64,000 bases of DNA from Allobosea sp. Root483D1 (GCF_001429505.1 NZ_LMJW01000001.1:1242606-1306605); one strand, 5' to 3'. Positions 37,203-45,307 are shown, numbered from the stretch's first letter. Made by a program: numbers and translations. The notes: generated from the letters alone by a model not told the origin.

Positions 37203-37510
37203 TAGCTGATGCCGGCGGCATTGGCGGTGCATCAAGGGTTTTTTGGCGATCAGGTTCCGACGCGGCCCGGAACCGGTTGCGCCCGCGGCTGTGGCATATG
37301 CCGTTAGCAAGTTTCATGGCTGAGACGCAGCCAGCCGGGTATCTCAGCCGGCCCAGCTTATGGGGTAGCGTGCCGGAGATTGAGGCTTAGCTAGGAGTGT
37401 CTGGTTTGAGGCGGAACTCCAAGGTCAGCAAGTGGCGCAGGGCGCGCGCCGCTTCCCTAAACATGAGATAGAATTACATAGGATGCGGCACCCCAAGAAG
37501 GGGATTTGCC
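37203..37510. other. 308-base gap at the left edge of the arsenic island
   Basis: No gene is visible. It contains an inverted repeat, GGCTGAGA (37318-37325) and TCTCAGCC (37342-37349), with a 16-base loop. AT content rises just before the recombinase remnant (37460-37485). It could hold an old attachment region, but no matching direct repeat was found at the other end of the island by eye. Confidence 0.4.
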
Positions 37511-38102
37511 ATGGAAACGCAGAATCAAGCGCCACATCAGACGTGGAATGTCGGACGCATCATCGGACCGAAGCCACCTCTCAAGCCGAAGCACATCTGG
37601 GCGATACGCACACGGCTTCATCATGAAGGGCGAATTCGTGATCTCGCCATGTTCAATCTTGCGATCGATAGCAAGCTTCGGGATGCGACCTCGTTCGCCT
37701 CCGTATCGGCGATGTCGTCCTTGGAGGCACCGTTCGACTCAGAACTGCTATTGTTCAACAGAAGACTGGGTGGCCCGTACCATTCGAACGAACGGACGCA
37801 GCGCGCGAAGCGCTTACTGCCTGGCTCAGAAAGAGAGGTTCTCGTGAAGACAATTGGCTCTTTCCGAGCCGTAGTCGGCACGGTGACCACATCACGCCGC
37901 GTCAATATGGCCGCCTTCCGGACAACTGGGTGGCTCTGATAGGATTGGACCCAGCGCTTTACGGAACACACAGTCTCCGTCGAACAAAGGTCTGCGCGCT
38001 TGCCAACTTCTTCTTGGACACACGAAGCTTGAAAGCACCGTGCGCTACCTCGGCATCGAGGTTGACGATGCGCTTCTCCTTTCGGAGCAAACCGACCTAT
38101 GA
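37511..38102 (+). pseudogene. Decayed tyrosine recombinase (phage-type integrase)
   Basis: The start reads KPKHIWAIRTRLHHEGRIRDLAMFNLAIDSKLR. After a lost G near 37680 the next frame continues CDLVRLRIGDVVLGG...REDNWLFPSRSRHGDHITPRQYGRL...YGTHSLRRTKV (catalytic His-x2-Arg). About ten codons are missing near 37995, and a third frame gives RACQLLLGHTKLESTVRYLGIEVDDALLLSEQTDL before the TGA at 38100-38102, including the second His and the nucleophile Tyr. The parent is a short integrase common in Proteobacteria. It is inactive now, and marks the arsenic cluster as an acquired segment. Confidence 0.8.
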
Positions 38103-38108
38103 CCTCAG

Positions 38109-38130
38109 GCACGGCGGGTAACCGCCGTGC
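38109..38130. terminator. Perfect GC hairpin after the recombinase remnant
   Basis: GCACGGCGG (38109-38117) and CCGCCGTGC (38122-38130) form a 9-base stem with a GTAA loop, 7 bases after the recombinase stop. No strong T-run follows. It may be a terminator or part of the recombination site. Between 38131 and 38408 no gene is recognisable. Confidence 0.45.
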
Positions 38131-38408
38131 TAATTCCGTCATTCGGCCAGGGGCGAGCTTGGGTGGGGAGCCGAAGTTCGCGATGGCGGTCGCAAACGCC
38201 ATGATCGCGCCAACAGGCGACACCGTGTGTGGCCCGCAAGCAGGCTTTCGTGAGCCTCCTGCGCGGCCGGTCACTCACCCGAACAGGCGCACCGAAGAAC
38301 TCCTGCTGGCGCAATCCGGCCGTTGACCTCGGCACATGTTGGTCAATTTTCATCGTTATTATTGCTATAGATTGGCTCCTCAAGTGTGAGCGCAGCGCAG
38401 GACCGATT

Positions 38409-38588
38409 GTGACCCAGCGATTTGAACGGCACCGCCAACCCTGGACCTCTGAGGAGCTCCAGAAGCTGAAGTTGCTCGCTGGAAAGGGCATGGCCTTGAA
38501 GGCGATTGCGAAAGCGATGACCCGGAGCGAAGAATCAATCAAGGACCGCGCAAAACTCGACGGCATCGGTATCGCCAAACTCCGCTAG
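38409..38588 (+). CDS. Small Myb/SANT-like DNA-binding protein, 59 aa
   Basis: From GTG 38409 the product contains RQPWTSEELQKLKLLAGKGMALKAIAKAMTRSEESIKDRAKLDGI, a trihelical pattern with the aromatic W-T-x-E-E-x2-L start and regular Leu/Ala spacing of SANT/GcrA-like helix-turn-helix proteins. Similar tiny proteins are frequent in Rhizobiales genomes near mobile elements. The longer frame reaching to 38229 has no coherent sequence before this point. Function is unknown; DNA binding is an inference. Confidence 0.55.
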   Translation: MTQRFERHRQPWTSEELQKLKLLAGKGMALKAIAKAMTRSEESIKDRAKLDGIGIAKLR

Positions 38589-38750
38589 ACTTGGAGTTCA
38601 GGAGCCGGCATCTCGAAGCAGAACCGCTCGCGGCCACTCTCGGGAGAAGCGGCGATGTCAGGTTGCGGGGCTCTGCTACGTCAGTCTGGCGAGAGCTTCA
38701 ATGGCCGATGACGCCCGAGGGCGCAACCGGACGCGGCTTGCGCTGAATTC

Positions 38751-38776
38751 CATATGTCGATAAGTCTCGATATATG
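38751..38776. promoter_or_regulatory. Predicted ArsR operator at the first arsR
   Basis: CATATGTCGA (38751-38760) and TCGATATATG (38767-38776) are inverted repeats matching at 9 of 10 positions with a 6-base spacer, AT-rich as expected for ArsR sites. The repeat runs into the ATG of arsR at 38774 and no ribosome site precedes that ATG. The transcript may therefore be leaderless or the true start may be downstream. Confidence 0.6.
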
Positions 38777-39130
38777 GAAAACGAGCAAGTCATCCTCGCT
38801 CTGGCCGCACTAGCGCAGAGCACCCGCCTCGACGTATTTCGGCTGCTGGTGACGGCAGAGCCGGAGGGCCTGCCTGCCGGCGAGGTCGCCCGGCGTCTAG
38901 ATGTCCCGCACAACACGATGTCGTCGCATCTCGGCATCCTGAGCCGAGCAGGGCTGATCCGTTCGGAGCGCTTCAGCCGCTCGATCGTCTACCGCGCCGA
39001 CCTCGATGCCCTTCGCTCGGTCGTCTCGTTCCTCCTCAGGGATTGCTGCGGCGGCCGCGCGGAAATCTGCGCGCCGCTGCTGGCTGAACTCACTCCCTGC
39101 TGTCCTCCAAAGGTCACCACTGATGCCTGA
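38774..39130 (+). CDS. arsR: ArsR-family arsenite-responsive repressor (copy 1)
   Basis: This 118-residue winged-helix repressor has ALAQSTRLDVFRLLV and the recognition helix VARRLDVPHNTMSSHLGILSRAGLI (about 38-62). The C-terminal cysteines (Cys91, 92, 99, 109, 110) are candidates for As(III) binding, placed at the C-terminus rather than in the DNA-recognition helix. It heads arsR-arsC-acr3 and overlaps arsC by 8 bases. As(III) binding would release it from the inverted repeat at its own promoter. Confidence 0.9.
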   Translation: MENEQVILALAALAQSTRLDVFRLLVTAEPEGLPAGEVARRLDVPHNTMSSHLGILSRAGLIRSERFSRSIVYRADLDALRSVVSFLLRDCCGGRAEICAPLLAELTPCCPPKVTTDA

Positions 39131-39647
39131 TCGCGTCCACAACGTGCTGTTTCTCTGCACTCACAACTCAGCCCGGTCGATCATGGCCGAGGCTCTGCTC
39201 AATCATCTTGGCGAGGGTCGCTTTCGCGCTTTTTCCGCCGGCAGCGAAGGCGGGCCGGGGCCGAAGCCATTGGCGCTCAAGGTGCTCGAGGCCGAGGGCA
39301 TCCCGACCTCAGGGCTCAGTTCGAAGACCTGGGACGTGTTCGCGGCGCCCGGCGCGCCCGTCATGGACATGGTGATCACGGTTTGCGACCAGGCCGCCGG
39401 CGAGGCCTGCCCATTCTGGCCAGGCCAACCAATCACTGCGCATTGGGGGATCGAGGACCCCGCGCATGTCGAAGGCCCAGAGATTGAGCGCGAGCGCGCC
39501 TTCGTCACGGCGCTGCGCTACCTGCGCAACCGCATCAACGTGCTTCTTTCGCTGCCAGTTGGCAGCCTCGACCAGATGGCTCTGGCGCAACGTGTTCGTC
39601 AGATCGGGGCGCTCGAAGGCGCAAGCAATCGCGCACCAGGCGCCTGA
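39123..39647 (+). CDS. arsC: Arsenate reductase, low-molecular-weight phosphatase type
   Basis: This 174-residue protein has the P-loop C-T-H-N-S-A-R (Cys12 to Arg18) of thioredoxin-coupled or glutaredoxin-coupled ArsC. Further Cys residues lie in VCDQAAGEACPFWPG, and a late DPAHVEG supplies the general-acid Asp. It reduces As(V) to As(III) for export by Acr3. The start MPDRVHNVLFLC at 39123 overlaps arsR; a longer frame has no family similarity. Confidence 0.92.
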   Translation: MPDRVHNVLFLCTHNSARSIMAEALLNHLGEGRFRAFSAGSEGGPGPKPLALKVLEAEGIPTSGLSSKTWDVFAAPGAPVMDMVITVCDQAAGEACPFWPGQPITAHWGIEDPAHVEGPEIERERAFVTALRYLRNRINVLLSLPVGSLDQMALAQRVRQIGALEGASNRAPGA

Positions 39648-39654
39648 GGTCATC

Positions 39655-40707
39655 ATGTCGATTTTCGAACGCTACCTCACAGTGTGGGTCGCCTTGTGTA
39701 TCGTCGTGGGCATCGCTCTCGGCCATGTCATGCCCGGCGTCTTTCAAGCGATCGGCGCGGCCGAGGTCGCCAAGGTCAATCTGCCGGTTGCCGTGTTGAT
39801 CTGGCTCATGGTCATCCCGATGCTGCTGAAGATCGACTTCGCGGCGCTCGGCCAGATCGGCAGACATTGGCGCGGGATCGGCGTCACGCTGTTCATCAAC
39901 TGGGCGGTCAAACCGTTCTCGATGGCAGCGCTCGGCTGGTTCTTCATCGCCTGGCTGTTCCGGCCCTGGCTGCCCGCCGACCAGATCAACAGCTACATCG
40001 CCGGGCTGATCATCCTGGCGGCAGCACCCTGCACGGCAATGGTCTTCGTCTGGTCGAACCTGACGAAGGGCGAACCGCATTTCACGTTGAGCCAGGTCGC
40101 CCTGAACGACGCGATCATGATCGTCGCCTTCGCCCCGATCGTGGGCCTGCTGCTCGGTCTGTCGGCGATCACGGTGCCGTGGGGAACGCTTGTCCTATCT
40201 GTGGTGCTCTACATCGTCCTGCCCGTGATCGCCGCGCAGCTCATCCGCAATCGTGTTCTCGCGAACGGCGGGCAGGCCGCGCTGGATCGTCTGCTCGGCC
40301 GGTTGGGCCCGGCTTCGCTCGTTGCATTGCTCGCGACCCTGGTCCTGCTCTTCGGCTTCCAGGGTGAGCAGATCCTGGCGCAGCCGATGGTGATCGCGCT
40401 CCTTGCGGTGCCGATCCTGATCCAGGTCTATTTCAATGCCGGCCTTGCTTACTTGCTGAACCGGATCGCCGGTGAACAGCATTGCGTCGCCGGTCCATCG
40501 GCGCTGATCGGTGCCTCGAACTTCTTCGAGCTTGCCGTCGCCGCCGCGATCAGCCTGTTCGGCTTCAATTCCGGAGCGGCGCTCGCAACTGTCGTCGGCG
40601 TACTGATCGAGGTTCCGGTCATGCTCACCGTCGTCTGGATCGTGAACGGGTCAAAGGGCTGGTACGAGCGCGGAAGCAGCGTTCGAAAGGTGCAGGCCGC
40701 CGAATAA
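39655..40707 (+). CDS. acr3: ACR3-family arsenite efflux permease
   Basis: This 350-residue, ten-helix transporter of the BART superfamily has the essential Cys126 in LAAAPCTAMVFVWS and the conserved LIEVPVML in the penultimate helix, with a TLSQVALND segment between. It exports arsenite driven by the membrane potential or proton gradient. It begins 7 bases after arsC and is followed immediately by a second ArsR site. Confidence 0.95.
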   Translation: MSIFERYLTVWVALCIVVGIALGHVMPGVFQAIGAAEVAKVNLPVAVLIWLMVIPMLLKIDFAALGQIGRHWRGIGVTLFINWAVKPFSMAALGWFFIAWLFRPWLPADQINSYIAGLIILAAAPCTAMVFVWSNLTKGEPHFTLSQVALNDAIMIVAFAPIVGLLLGLSAITVPWGTLVLSVVLYIVLPVIAAQLIRNRVLANGGQAALDRLLGRLGPASLVALLATLVLLFGFQGEQILAQPMVIALLAVPILIQVYFNAGLAYLLNRIAGEQHCVAGPSALIGASNFFELAVAAAISLFGFNSGAALATVVGVLIEVPVMLTVVWIVNGSKGWYERGSSVRKVQAAE

Positions 40708-40723
40708 TTCGACAATCGTCGAA
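40708..40723. promoter_or_regulatory. Predicted ArsR operator at the second arsR
   Basis: TTCGAC (40708-40713) and GTCGAA (40718-40723) form a perfect inverted repeat with the spacer AATC, just after the acr3 stop and 42 bases before the second arsR start. Its half-site TCGA core also occurs in the first site, so the two repressors may cross-regulate. Confidence 0.6.
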
Positions 40724-40765
40724 ATATGGCTTGACGGCTTCTCGCGAGCGGAGCAACTTACTTCC

Positions 40766-41080
40766 ATGAAAGTGGAAAAAGCAGCAAAGCAGCTTGAGGC
40801 GCTCGGCAATCCGACCCGCCTTGAACTCTACCGGGTGCTCGTCCGTGCTGGCCATGGCGGGCTGCCGGTCAACCAGGTGCAGGAGCGTCTTGGCATCCCG
40901 GCCTCGACCCTCTCGCACCATCTTCAGCGCCTCGTGCAGAACGGACTGGTCTCGCAGGAACGTCAGGCCACGACCCTGATTTGCCGAGCCCAGTATCCGG
41001 CGATGGCGGCCCTGCTGGGCTTCCTCGCGGATGAATGCTGCGCTGATGAAGTCTGCGCCGCATCCGAGCAAGCCGCTTGA
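40766..41080 (+). CDS. arsR: ArsR-family repressor (copy 2)
   Basis: This 104-residue winged-helix protein has LEALGNPTRLELYRVLV and the recognition helix VQERLGIPASTLSHHLQRLVQNGLV (about 38-62). Its cysteines are at 73, 91, 92 and 97 (ECCADEVC), different from copy 1. It lies between acr3 and the flavoprotein gene and probably controls the flavoprotein-MFS pair. Confidence 0.88.
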   Translation: MKVEKAAKQLEALGNPTRLELYRVLVRAGHGGLPVNQVQERLGIPASTLSHHLQRLVQNGLVSQERQATTLICRAQYPAMAALLGFLADECCADEVCAASEQAA

Positions 41081-41134
41081 GCTGCTTTTTTATTTGGCTG
41101 TTTATTCCATCCTTCTAGAAGAATAGGAGAATCT

Positions 41135-42526
41135 GTGATGAGGGAACTTCCCGTAGCCGTCATCGGTGCCGGTCCAGTCGGCCTCGCCGCTGCTGCCAAC
41201 CTCGTCTCGCGCGGCCTTGCCGTGAAGGTCTATGAAGCAGGCGCTGCAGCCGGCGCGCACATCAGCGATTGGGGCCATGTTCGGCTGTTTTCGCCGTGGA
41301 CCTACAACGTCGATCCGGCGGCCCGCGCGCTGCTGGAGAAGGCAGGATGGCAGGCGCCAGATGAAGCCGCCTATCCCACTGGCGACGAACTTGTTCGACA
41401 GTACCTCGCGCCCTTGGCGAAATCCCCCGCCTTGACGCGGGTCATTGAGTACGGCGCGCGCATCAAGGCGATCGGCCGCCGCGGTGTCGACAAGGTCGTC
41501 AGCCGCAATCGTGAGCTGCATCCTTTCCAGCTGACCATCGTCGATAGCGATGGGCGCGTCCGCCGCGAGCTTGCGCGGGCGGTCATCGACGCTTCGGGAA
41601 CCTGGACGTCACCAAATCCGCTTGGGGCGGGCGGCGTGACCGTGGAAGGCGAGGAGACGTTCCGCGACCGGATCGCCTACAGCATTCCGGATGTGCTCGG
41701 CCGCGATCGGGATAGCTACGCAGGGCGCACGACTGTGGTTGTTGGCGCCGGCCACTCGGCCGCGAACGTGCTGCTCGATCTTGTTAAACTTGCCGTAACG
41801 GAGCCCGCCACCAAGGCGATCTGGCTGACGCGCAGCGGGAACCTTGCTCGCGTCTATGGCGGCGGTGCCAGCGATCAGCTCGCAGCGCGCGGGGACCTGG
41901 GCCAGAAGCTGCGTCAGCTCGTTGAAGACGGCAGGATTGAACTCGTCACGAGCTTCGCGGTCACCACTGTGCGCCAGGCGAACGGCCAACTCGCGCTCGA
42001 CGGCGAAACATCAGAGGGCGCTCGCACGGTCGGGGCTGTCGACCGGATCGTGGTTTGCACGGGCCAGCGCCCCGATCTGGCCATGACCCGCGAACTGCGC
42101 ATCGAGCTTGATCCGTGGCTGGAAAGCGCCAAGTCGCTCGGGCCGATGATCGATCCCAACCTGCACTCCTGTGGTTCGGTGCCTCCGCACGGCCACCGCG
42201 AGCTGTCCCATCCGGAACCGGGCTTCTACACCGTGGGGATCAAGAGCTATGGTCGCGCGCCGACATTCCTGATGCTGACCGGCTATGAACAGGTGCGTTC
42301 AGTAGTCGCGGCAATTGCCGGCGACATGACGGCGGCCGACAACGTCCAGCTGGTGCTGCCTGAAACCGGCGTATGCACGAGCGCGCCTGAGAGTGCCGGC
42401 GGTTGCTGCGGCGGGCCGGCTCCGCGAGACGCTGACGCCTGTTGCATCGATGACGCTTCCGCCAAGGCGCAAGGCAAGTCAGGTTGCGGCTGCAGCAGCT
42501 CCGCAAAAACGAGTGAAGCCGCCTAG
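41135..42526 (+). CDS. FAD/NAD(P)-dependent oxidoreductase with cysteine-rich tail (arsenic-linked)
   Basis: This 463-residue flavoprotein has a first dinucleotide fold VAVIGAGPVGLAAA (about 7-20) and a second, TVVVGAGHSAANVLLDL (about 200-216), with ICTGQRPDL-like closing motif (VVCTGQRPDL). Residues 410-463 form a separate tail with seven cysteines, including two CC pairs and a C-G-C. Flavin oxidoreductases in arsenic operons (ArsO and ArsV types) oxidise or process trivalent arsenicals and antimonite. This protein may belong there, but the motifs do not prove it. GAATAGGAGAAT precedes the ATG. An MFS gene follows 5 bases later. Confidence 0.78.
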   Translation: MMRELPVAVIGAGPVGLAAAANLVSRGLAVKVYEAGAAAGAHISDWGHVRLFSPWTYNVDPAARALLEKAGWQAPDEAAYPTGDELVRQYLAPLAKSPALTRVIEYGARIKAIGRRGVDKVVSRNRELHPFQLTIVDSDGRVRRELARAVIDASGTWTSPNPLGAGGVTVEGEETFRDRIAYSIPDVLGRDRDSYAGRTTVVVGAGHSAANVLLDLVKLAVTEPATKAIWLTRSGNLARVYGGGASDQLAARGDLGQKLRQLVEDGRIELVTSFAVTTVRQANGQLALDGETSEGARTVGAVDRIVVCTGQRPDLAMTRELRIELDPWLESAKSLGPMIDPNLHSCGSVPPHGHRELSHPEPGFYTVGIKSYGRAPTFLMLTGYEQVRSVVAAIAGDMTAADNVQLVLPETGVCTSAPESAGGCCGGPAPRDADACCIDDASAKAQGKSGCGCSSSAKTSEAA

Positions 42527-42531
42527 GCGCG

Positions 42532-43755
42532 ATGACGACGCTTGCCACCTCCGAAACGAGCCCGGCTCCGGCGGCCGGAATCGGGCTCATCATCGCCCTC
42601 GGCATAACTCAGGTCGCCGGCTACGGCGCGCTCTATTACGCGTTCGCCGTGCTCGCACCTGGCATCACCAAGAGCATGGGTTGGGCGCCCGAATGGACCT
42701 ATGGCGGCTTTGCTCTCGGGCTGCTGGCTGGTGGCCTGGCTGCGCCCTTCGCCGGGCGCTTGATCGACAGGTACGGCACGCGCCGGATGATGAGCATCGG
42801 CAGCGTGCTGGCGAGCGTATCTCTCTTTGCCTTGTCCAGGGCCGAGGGCTTGGTCAGTTACTATGCGGCGATGATCGCCCTCGAGGTCGTGTCGACGCTG
42901 GTTCTCTATGACGCCGCATTCACGGCTCTCACCCAGGCGCATGGCGCGGGAGCCAGGCGAGCGATCAGCAAGCTGACGTTGATCGGCGGCTTCGCCTCGA
43001 CATTGTTCTGGCCGCTCACAACCGCCCTGCTGGCGCAGGCCGATTGGCGTACGATCTACCAGGTTTACGCCGTGGGCTATCTCGCCTTGGCGCTGCCATT
43101 GCACGCGCTTCTGTTGCCCCGCGGCCGGGCGACGCGCGCCGCAAAGCCAACCCGGTCGACCGAGACTCAAGATCCCGAGGCTTACCTTGCCGGCGCCGCC
43201 CGACGTCGTGCCTTTGTGCTGTTGGCGATCGCATTTTCACTGCAAGGTTTCGTCGTCTCGGCCATGTCGGTTCACATGCTGACGTTGCTGCAGGGCTTCG
43301 GCTTCAGCGCAGCGTTGGCGGTCACCCTGGGAGCCATGGTCGGCCCCTCGCAGGTGACCGGCCGGCTGATCGAGATGCTTTTCGGCACCAACGTGCCTCC
43401 GGTGACGACCGCATGGGTCTCGGGCGCGCTCATGCCGCTCGGGTTCATGCTGCTGGTTTTCGGAGGCGGTACAGTGGCGCTCGCGGGGCTATTTGCGATC
43501 GCCTACGGCATCAGCATGGGCCTGAGTTCGATCGTGCGCGGCACGGTCCCGCTCCAGCTCTTTGGTCCCGCTGGCTACGGCGCCATGCTCGGCAAGCTGT
43601 CCGCACCAGGCTTGGTCATCCGTGCTGCTGCCCCCCTGGGATTTGCCGTTATGATGGAGCGGGCAGGACTTTCGGCAAGCACTGCGGTTCTGGTCGCGCT
43701 GTCCGGCGCGGCGGCGCTTGCGCTGCTGCTGCTCGCTCGAAGTACGCAGCGGTAG
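42532..43755 (+). CDS. MFS transporter, probable arsenical exporter
   Basis: This 407-residue, twelve-helix major facilitator has the loop motif GRLIDRYGTRRMMSIG between helices 2 and 3 and a matching GRLIEMLFG in the second half. It is translated right after the flavoprotein. MFS exporters next to flavoproteins in arsenic clusters (ArsK-like, ArsJ-like) export trivalent or modified arsenicals. Placement is the main reason for the call; the substrate is not determined. Confidence 0.82.
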   Translation: MTTLATSETSPAPAAGIGLIIALGITQVAGYGALYYAFAVLAPGITKSMGWAPEWTYGGFALGLLAGGLAAPFAGRLIDRYGTRRMMSIGSVLASVSLFALSRAEGLVSYYAAMIALEVVSTLVLYDAAFTALTQAHGAGARRAISKLTLIGGFASTLFWPLTTALLAQADWRTIYQVYAVGYLALALPLHALLLPRGRATRAAKPTRSTETQDPEAYLAGAARRRAFVLLAIAFSLQGFVVSAMSVHMLTLLQGFGFSAALAVTLGAMVGPSQVTGRLIEMLFGTNVPPVTTAWVSGALMPLGFMLLVFGGGTVALAGLFAIAYGISMGLSSIVRGTVPLQLFGPAGYGAMLGKLSAPGLVIRAAAPLGFAVMMERAGLSASTAVLVALSGAAALALLLLARSTQR

Positions 43756-43855
43756 AGCAGCCACCCGAACTTCGAAACCTGACCTTGGGAGCTCGGAGAC
43801 AGCTCCCATCAGCTTAGCGTTAATGTCCGGTTGCGGGCATCATGCCAAGTTCCGC

Positions 43856-43889
43856 TCATGGCGCAGGGCCGGTCATGGCGCAGGGCCGG
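43856..43889. repeat. Tandem duplication of a 17-base unit
   Basis: TCATGGCGCAGGGCCGG occurs twice back to back (43856-43872 and 43873-43889). The duplicated unit lies at the end of the small minus-strand frame and supplies its stop codon. It is probably a replication slippage event. Confidence 0.8.
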
Positions 43890-44095
43890 AAGCCGAACTT
43901 GAGGCGGTGCAGTCTGCGATCGACTTGCTCGGCCTGCGCTGGAGCGAGGATCATGCCATCTTCCCGGGGCGTCTTGATGACGTGACCCGTACGATGTTCC
44001 TCGCTCCAGAATTCCTTTGATCGACGTTCGATCGTCCAGTGACCGCTGTGGAACTCCGAAGGCGGGACATCGAAAACGATTTCCCGCGAAGCCAC
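43856..44095 (-). CDS. Possible small hypothetical protein, 79 aa
   Basis: From GTG 44095 the frame encodes a protein-like sequence (REIVFDVPPSEFHSGHWTIERRSKEFWSEEH, then TPREDGMILAPAQAEQVDRRLHRLKFGFRP). The amino-acid mix is balanced and unlike antisense noise, but I recognise no family. Its C-terminus runs into the 17-base duplication, so it may be altered or broken. Confidence 0.3.
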   Translation of the reverse strand: MASREIVFDVPPSEFHSGHWTIERRSKEFWSEEHRTGHVIKTPREDGMILAPAQAEQVDRRLHRLKFGFRPCAMTGPAP

Positions 44096-44213
44096 AAAGC
44101 CCGATCAAGGGCAAAGGAGCCGAGCGCCCTCGAGGCTCGTTCTGAAACGGGCACCGATCGGCCGCCCGGAGCCCGGCATCGTTCAGTCCGACCAGTTTTC
44201 AGCCCATTGCTTC

Positions 44214-45281
44214 CTATTGGCGGAAGGCAGGGCAATGCGCGTGCATCCAATCTGGCGGCAGAACCCGCTCGTTCCGGCCGATCGCACGAAAATCGACGGC
44301 TTCCAGGGTGTTCGCGATTGCGATCAAGGCCGTCGTCAGCGGGGTGGGGGCGCCGACCTGCCGGCCGAACACTTCCAACGGCACGAGCGAGCACGGCACG
44401 TCCTCATGCAGGAAGCGCTTCTGCAACTTGGGCCCGAAGCGAGGAATCGCGCCGAACAGGCGCGTTCCCGCCGGATAGGCCCGCTGCGAGAACACCGCGC
44501 TCGGCAGCGGCGTGAGCCCGGCCGCGCGCATGACCTGGTCGCGCTCCTGCTCCAGCGCGGTGGCGATGACGTTGACCCGGCCCATCCGCGCCTCATCGAA
44601 ATGCAGGATGCCGGTCGTAAGGTCCCCCATGTCGCGATCCAGCGTCATCGCGCCGCCGATATAGGCGGGAACATGGCCGATGCAGTTCGGGTTGTTCAGG
44701 CCGCTTTCGAGCACGTTCGGGGAATAGGTGAATTCCGGGAACTGCTCGAGAAAGGCCGCGTAATGTGGGTTTTCCTGCGCTTCAGGCAGGCCCGCCAACT
44801 CCAGCCAGCGCTTCTGCCCCTTGATCACGACAGTCGACGGGTTGAGCTTTCCCGCCAGATGCAGCGTGTTGTTGAGTTCGAAGACCGCGACGCCTTCGGG
44901 CGCTCCGGCTGAAGCCAGCGCATCGGCGAAGACCTTGGAGCCGCCGACGTAGCCGCAATGGAGCACGACCATCTGGCCGGAGGCCAGGCCGGGAGCGATT
45001 TCGCGCGCCACAGCCGCATGCCGGTCCGCCGTCGTGGAGACGATGATGATATCCGCAACGGAAACGGCCGCGGCCCCATTTCCGGCACTTGCCGGCAGCG
45101 CAACCGCCCCCTGCCCGCCGAGCCCCTCGAAGGATAGCCCCCCGGCCATGTCCGTCGATGAGCGCACCGCATCGTCACGGTCGTACCAGCCGCCAATGCG
45201 CCCTCCCCGCTCTGCGATAGCGACTGCGGCGCCAGCCCCTGCCCCACCAAGCCCGATCAATGCGTAGTTCAGAATCGCCAT
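44214..45281 (-). CDS. Opine dehydrogenase-like NAD(P)-dependent oxidoreductase
   Basis: This 355-residue protein has an N-terminal Rossmann fold (YALIGLGGAGAGAAVAIAERG, about 6-26). Its C-terminal helical domain is typical of octopine/nopaline dehydrogenases: the GLNNPNCIGHVPAYIGGAM segment and KRFLHEDVPCSLVPLEVFG, where the family has (Y/F)L-x-ED(I/V)P-x-x-LVP. These enzymes join or split an amino acid and a 2-oxo acid by reductive amination. It is divergent from an amino-acid-type ABC importer 103 bases away, so cleavage of an imported opine-like compound is the natural reading, although only inferred. Confidence 0.8.
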   Translation of the reverse strand: MAILNYALIGLGGAGAGAAVAIAERGGRIGGWYDRDDAVRSSTDMAGGLSFEGLGGQGAVALPASAGNGAAAVSVADIIIVSTTADRHAAVAREIAPGLASGQMVVLHCGYVGGSKVFADALASAGAPEGVAVFELNNTLHLAGKLNPSTVVIKGQKRWLELAGLPEAQENPHYAAFLEQFPEFTYSPNVLESGLNNPNCIGHVPAYIGGAMTLDRDMGDLTTGILHFDEARMGRVNVIATALEQERDQVMRAAGLTPLPSAVFSQRAYPAGTRLFGAIPRFGPKLQKRFLHEDVPCSLVPLEVFGRQVGAPTPLTTALIAIANTLEAVDFRAIGRNERVLPPDWMHAHCPAFRQ

Positions 45282-45307
45282 GCTCCGCTTTCCTCTTGCA
45301 CGCCGTG

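Larger units (their letters stand above)
43756..44213. other. 458-base gap, right edge of the arsenic island
   Basis: The only candidate is a 79-codon frame on the minus strand (listed separately). A 17-base unit is duplicated in tandem at 43856-43889. No integrase, insertion sequence or tRNA is seen at this edge. Confidence 0.4.

Noticed and set aside
38105-38578. Minus-strand frame of 157 codons at the island edge
   Set aside because: It is antisense to the small SANT-like gene, with an Arg/Ser-rich noise composition.
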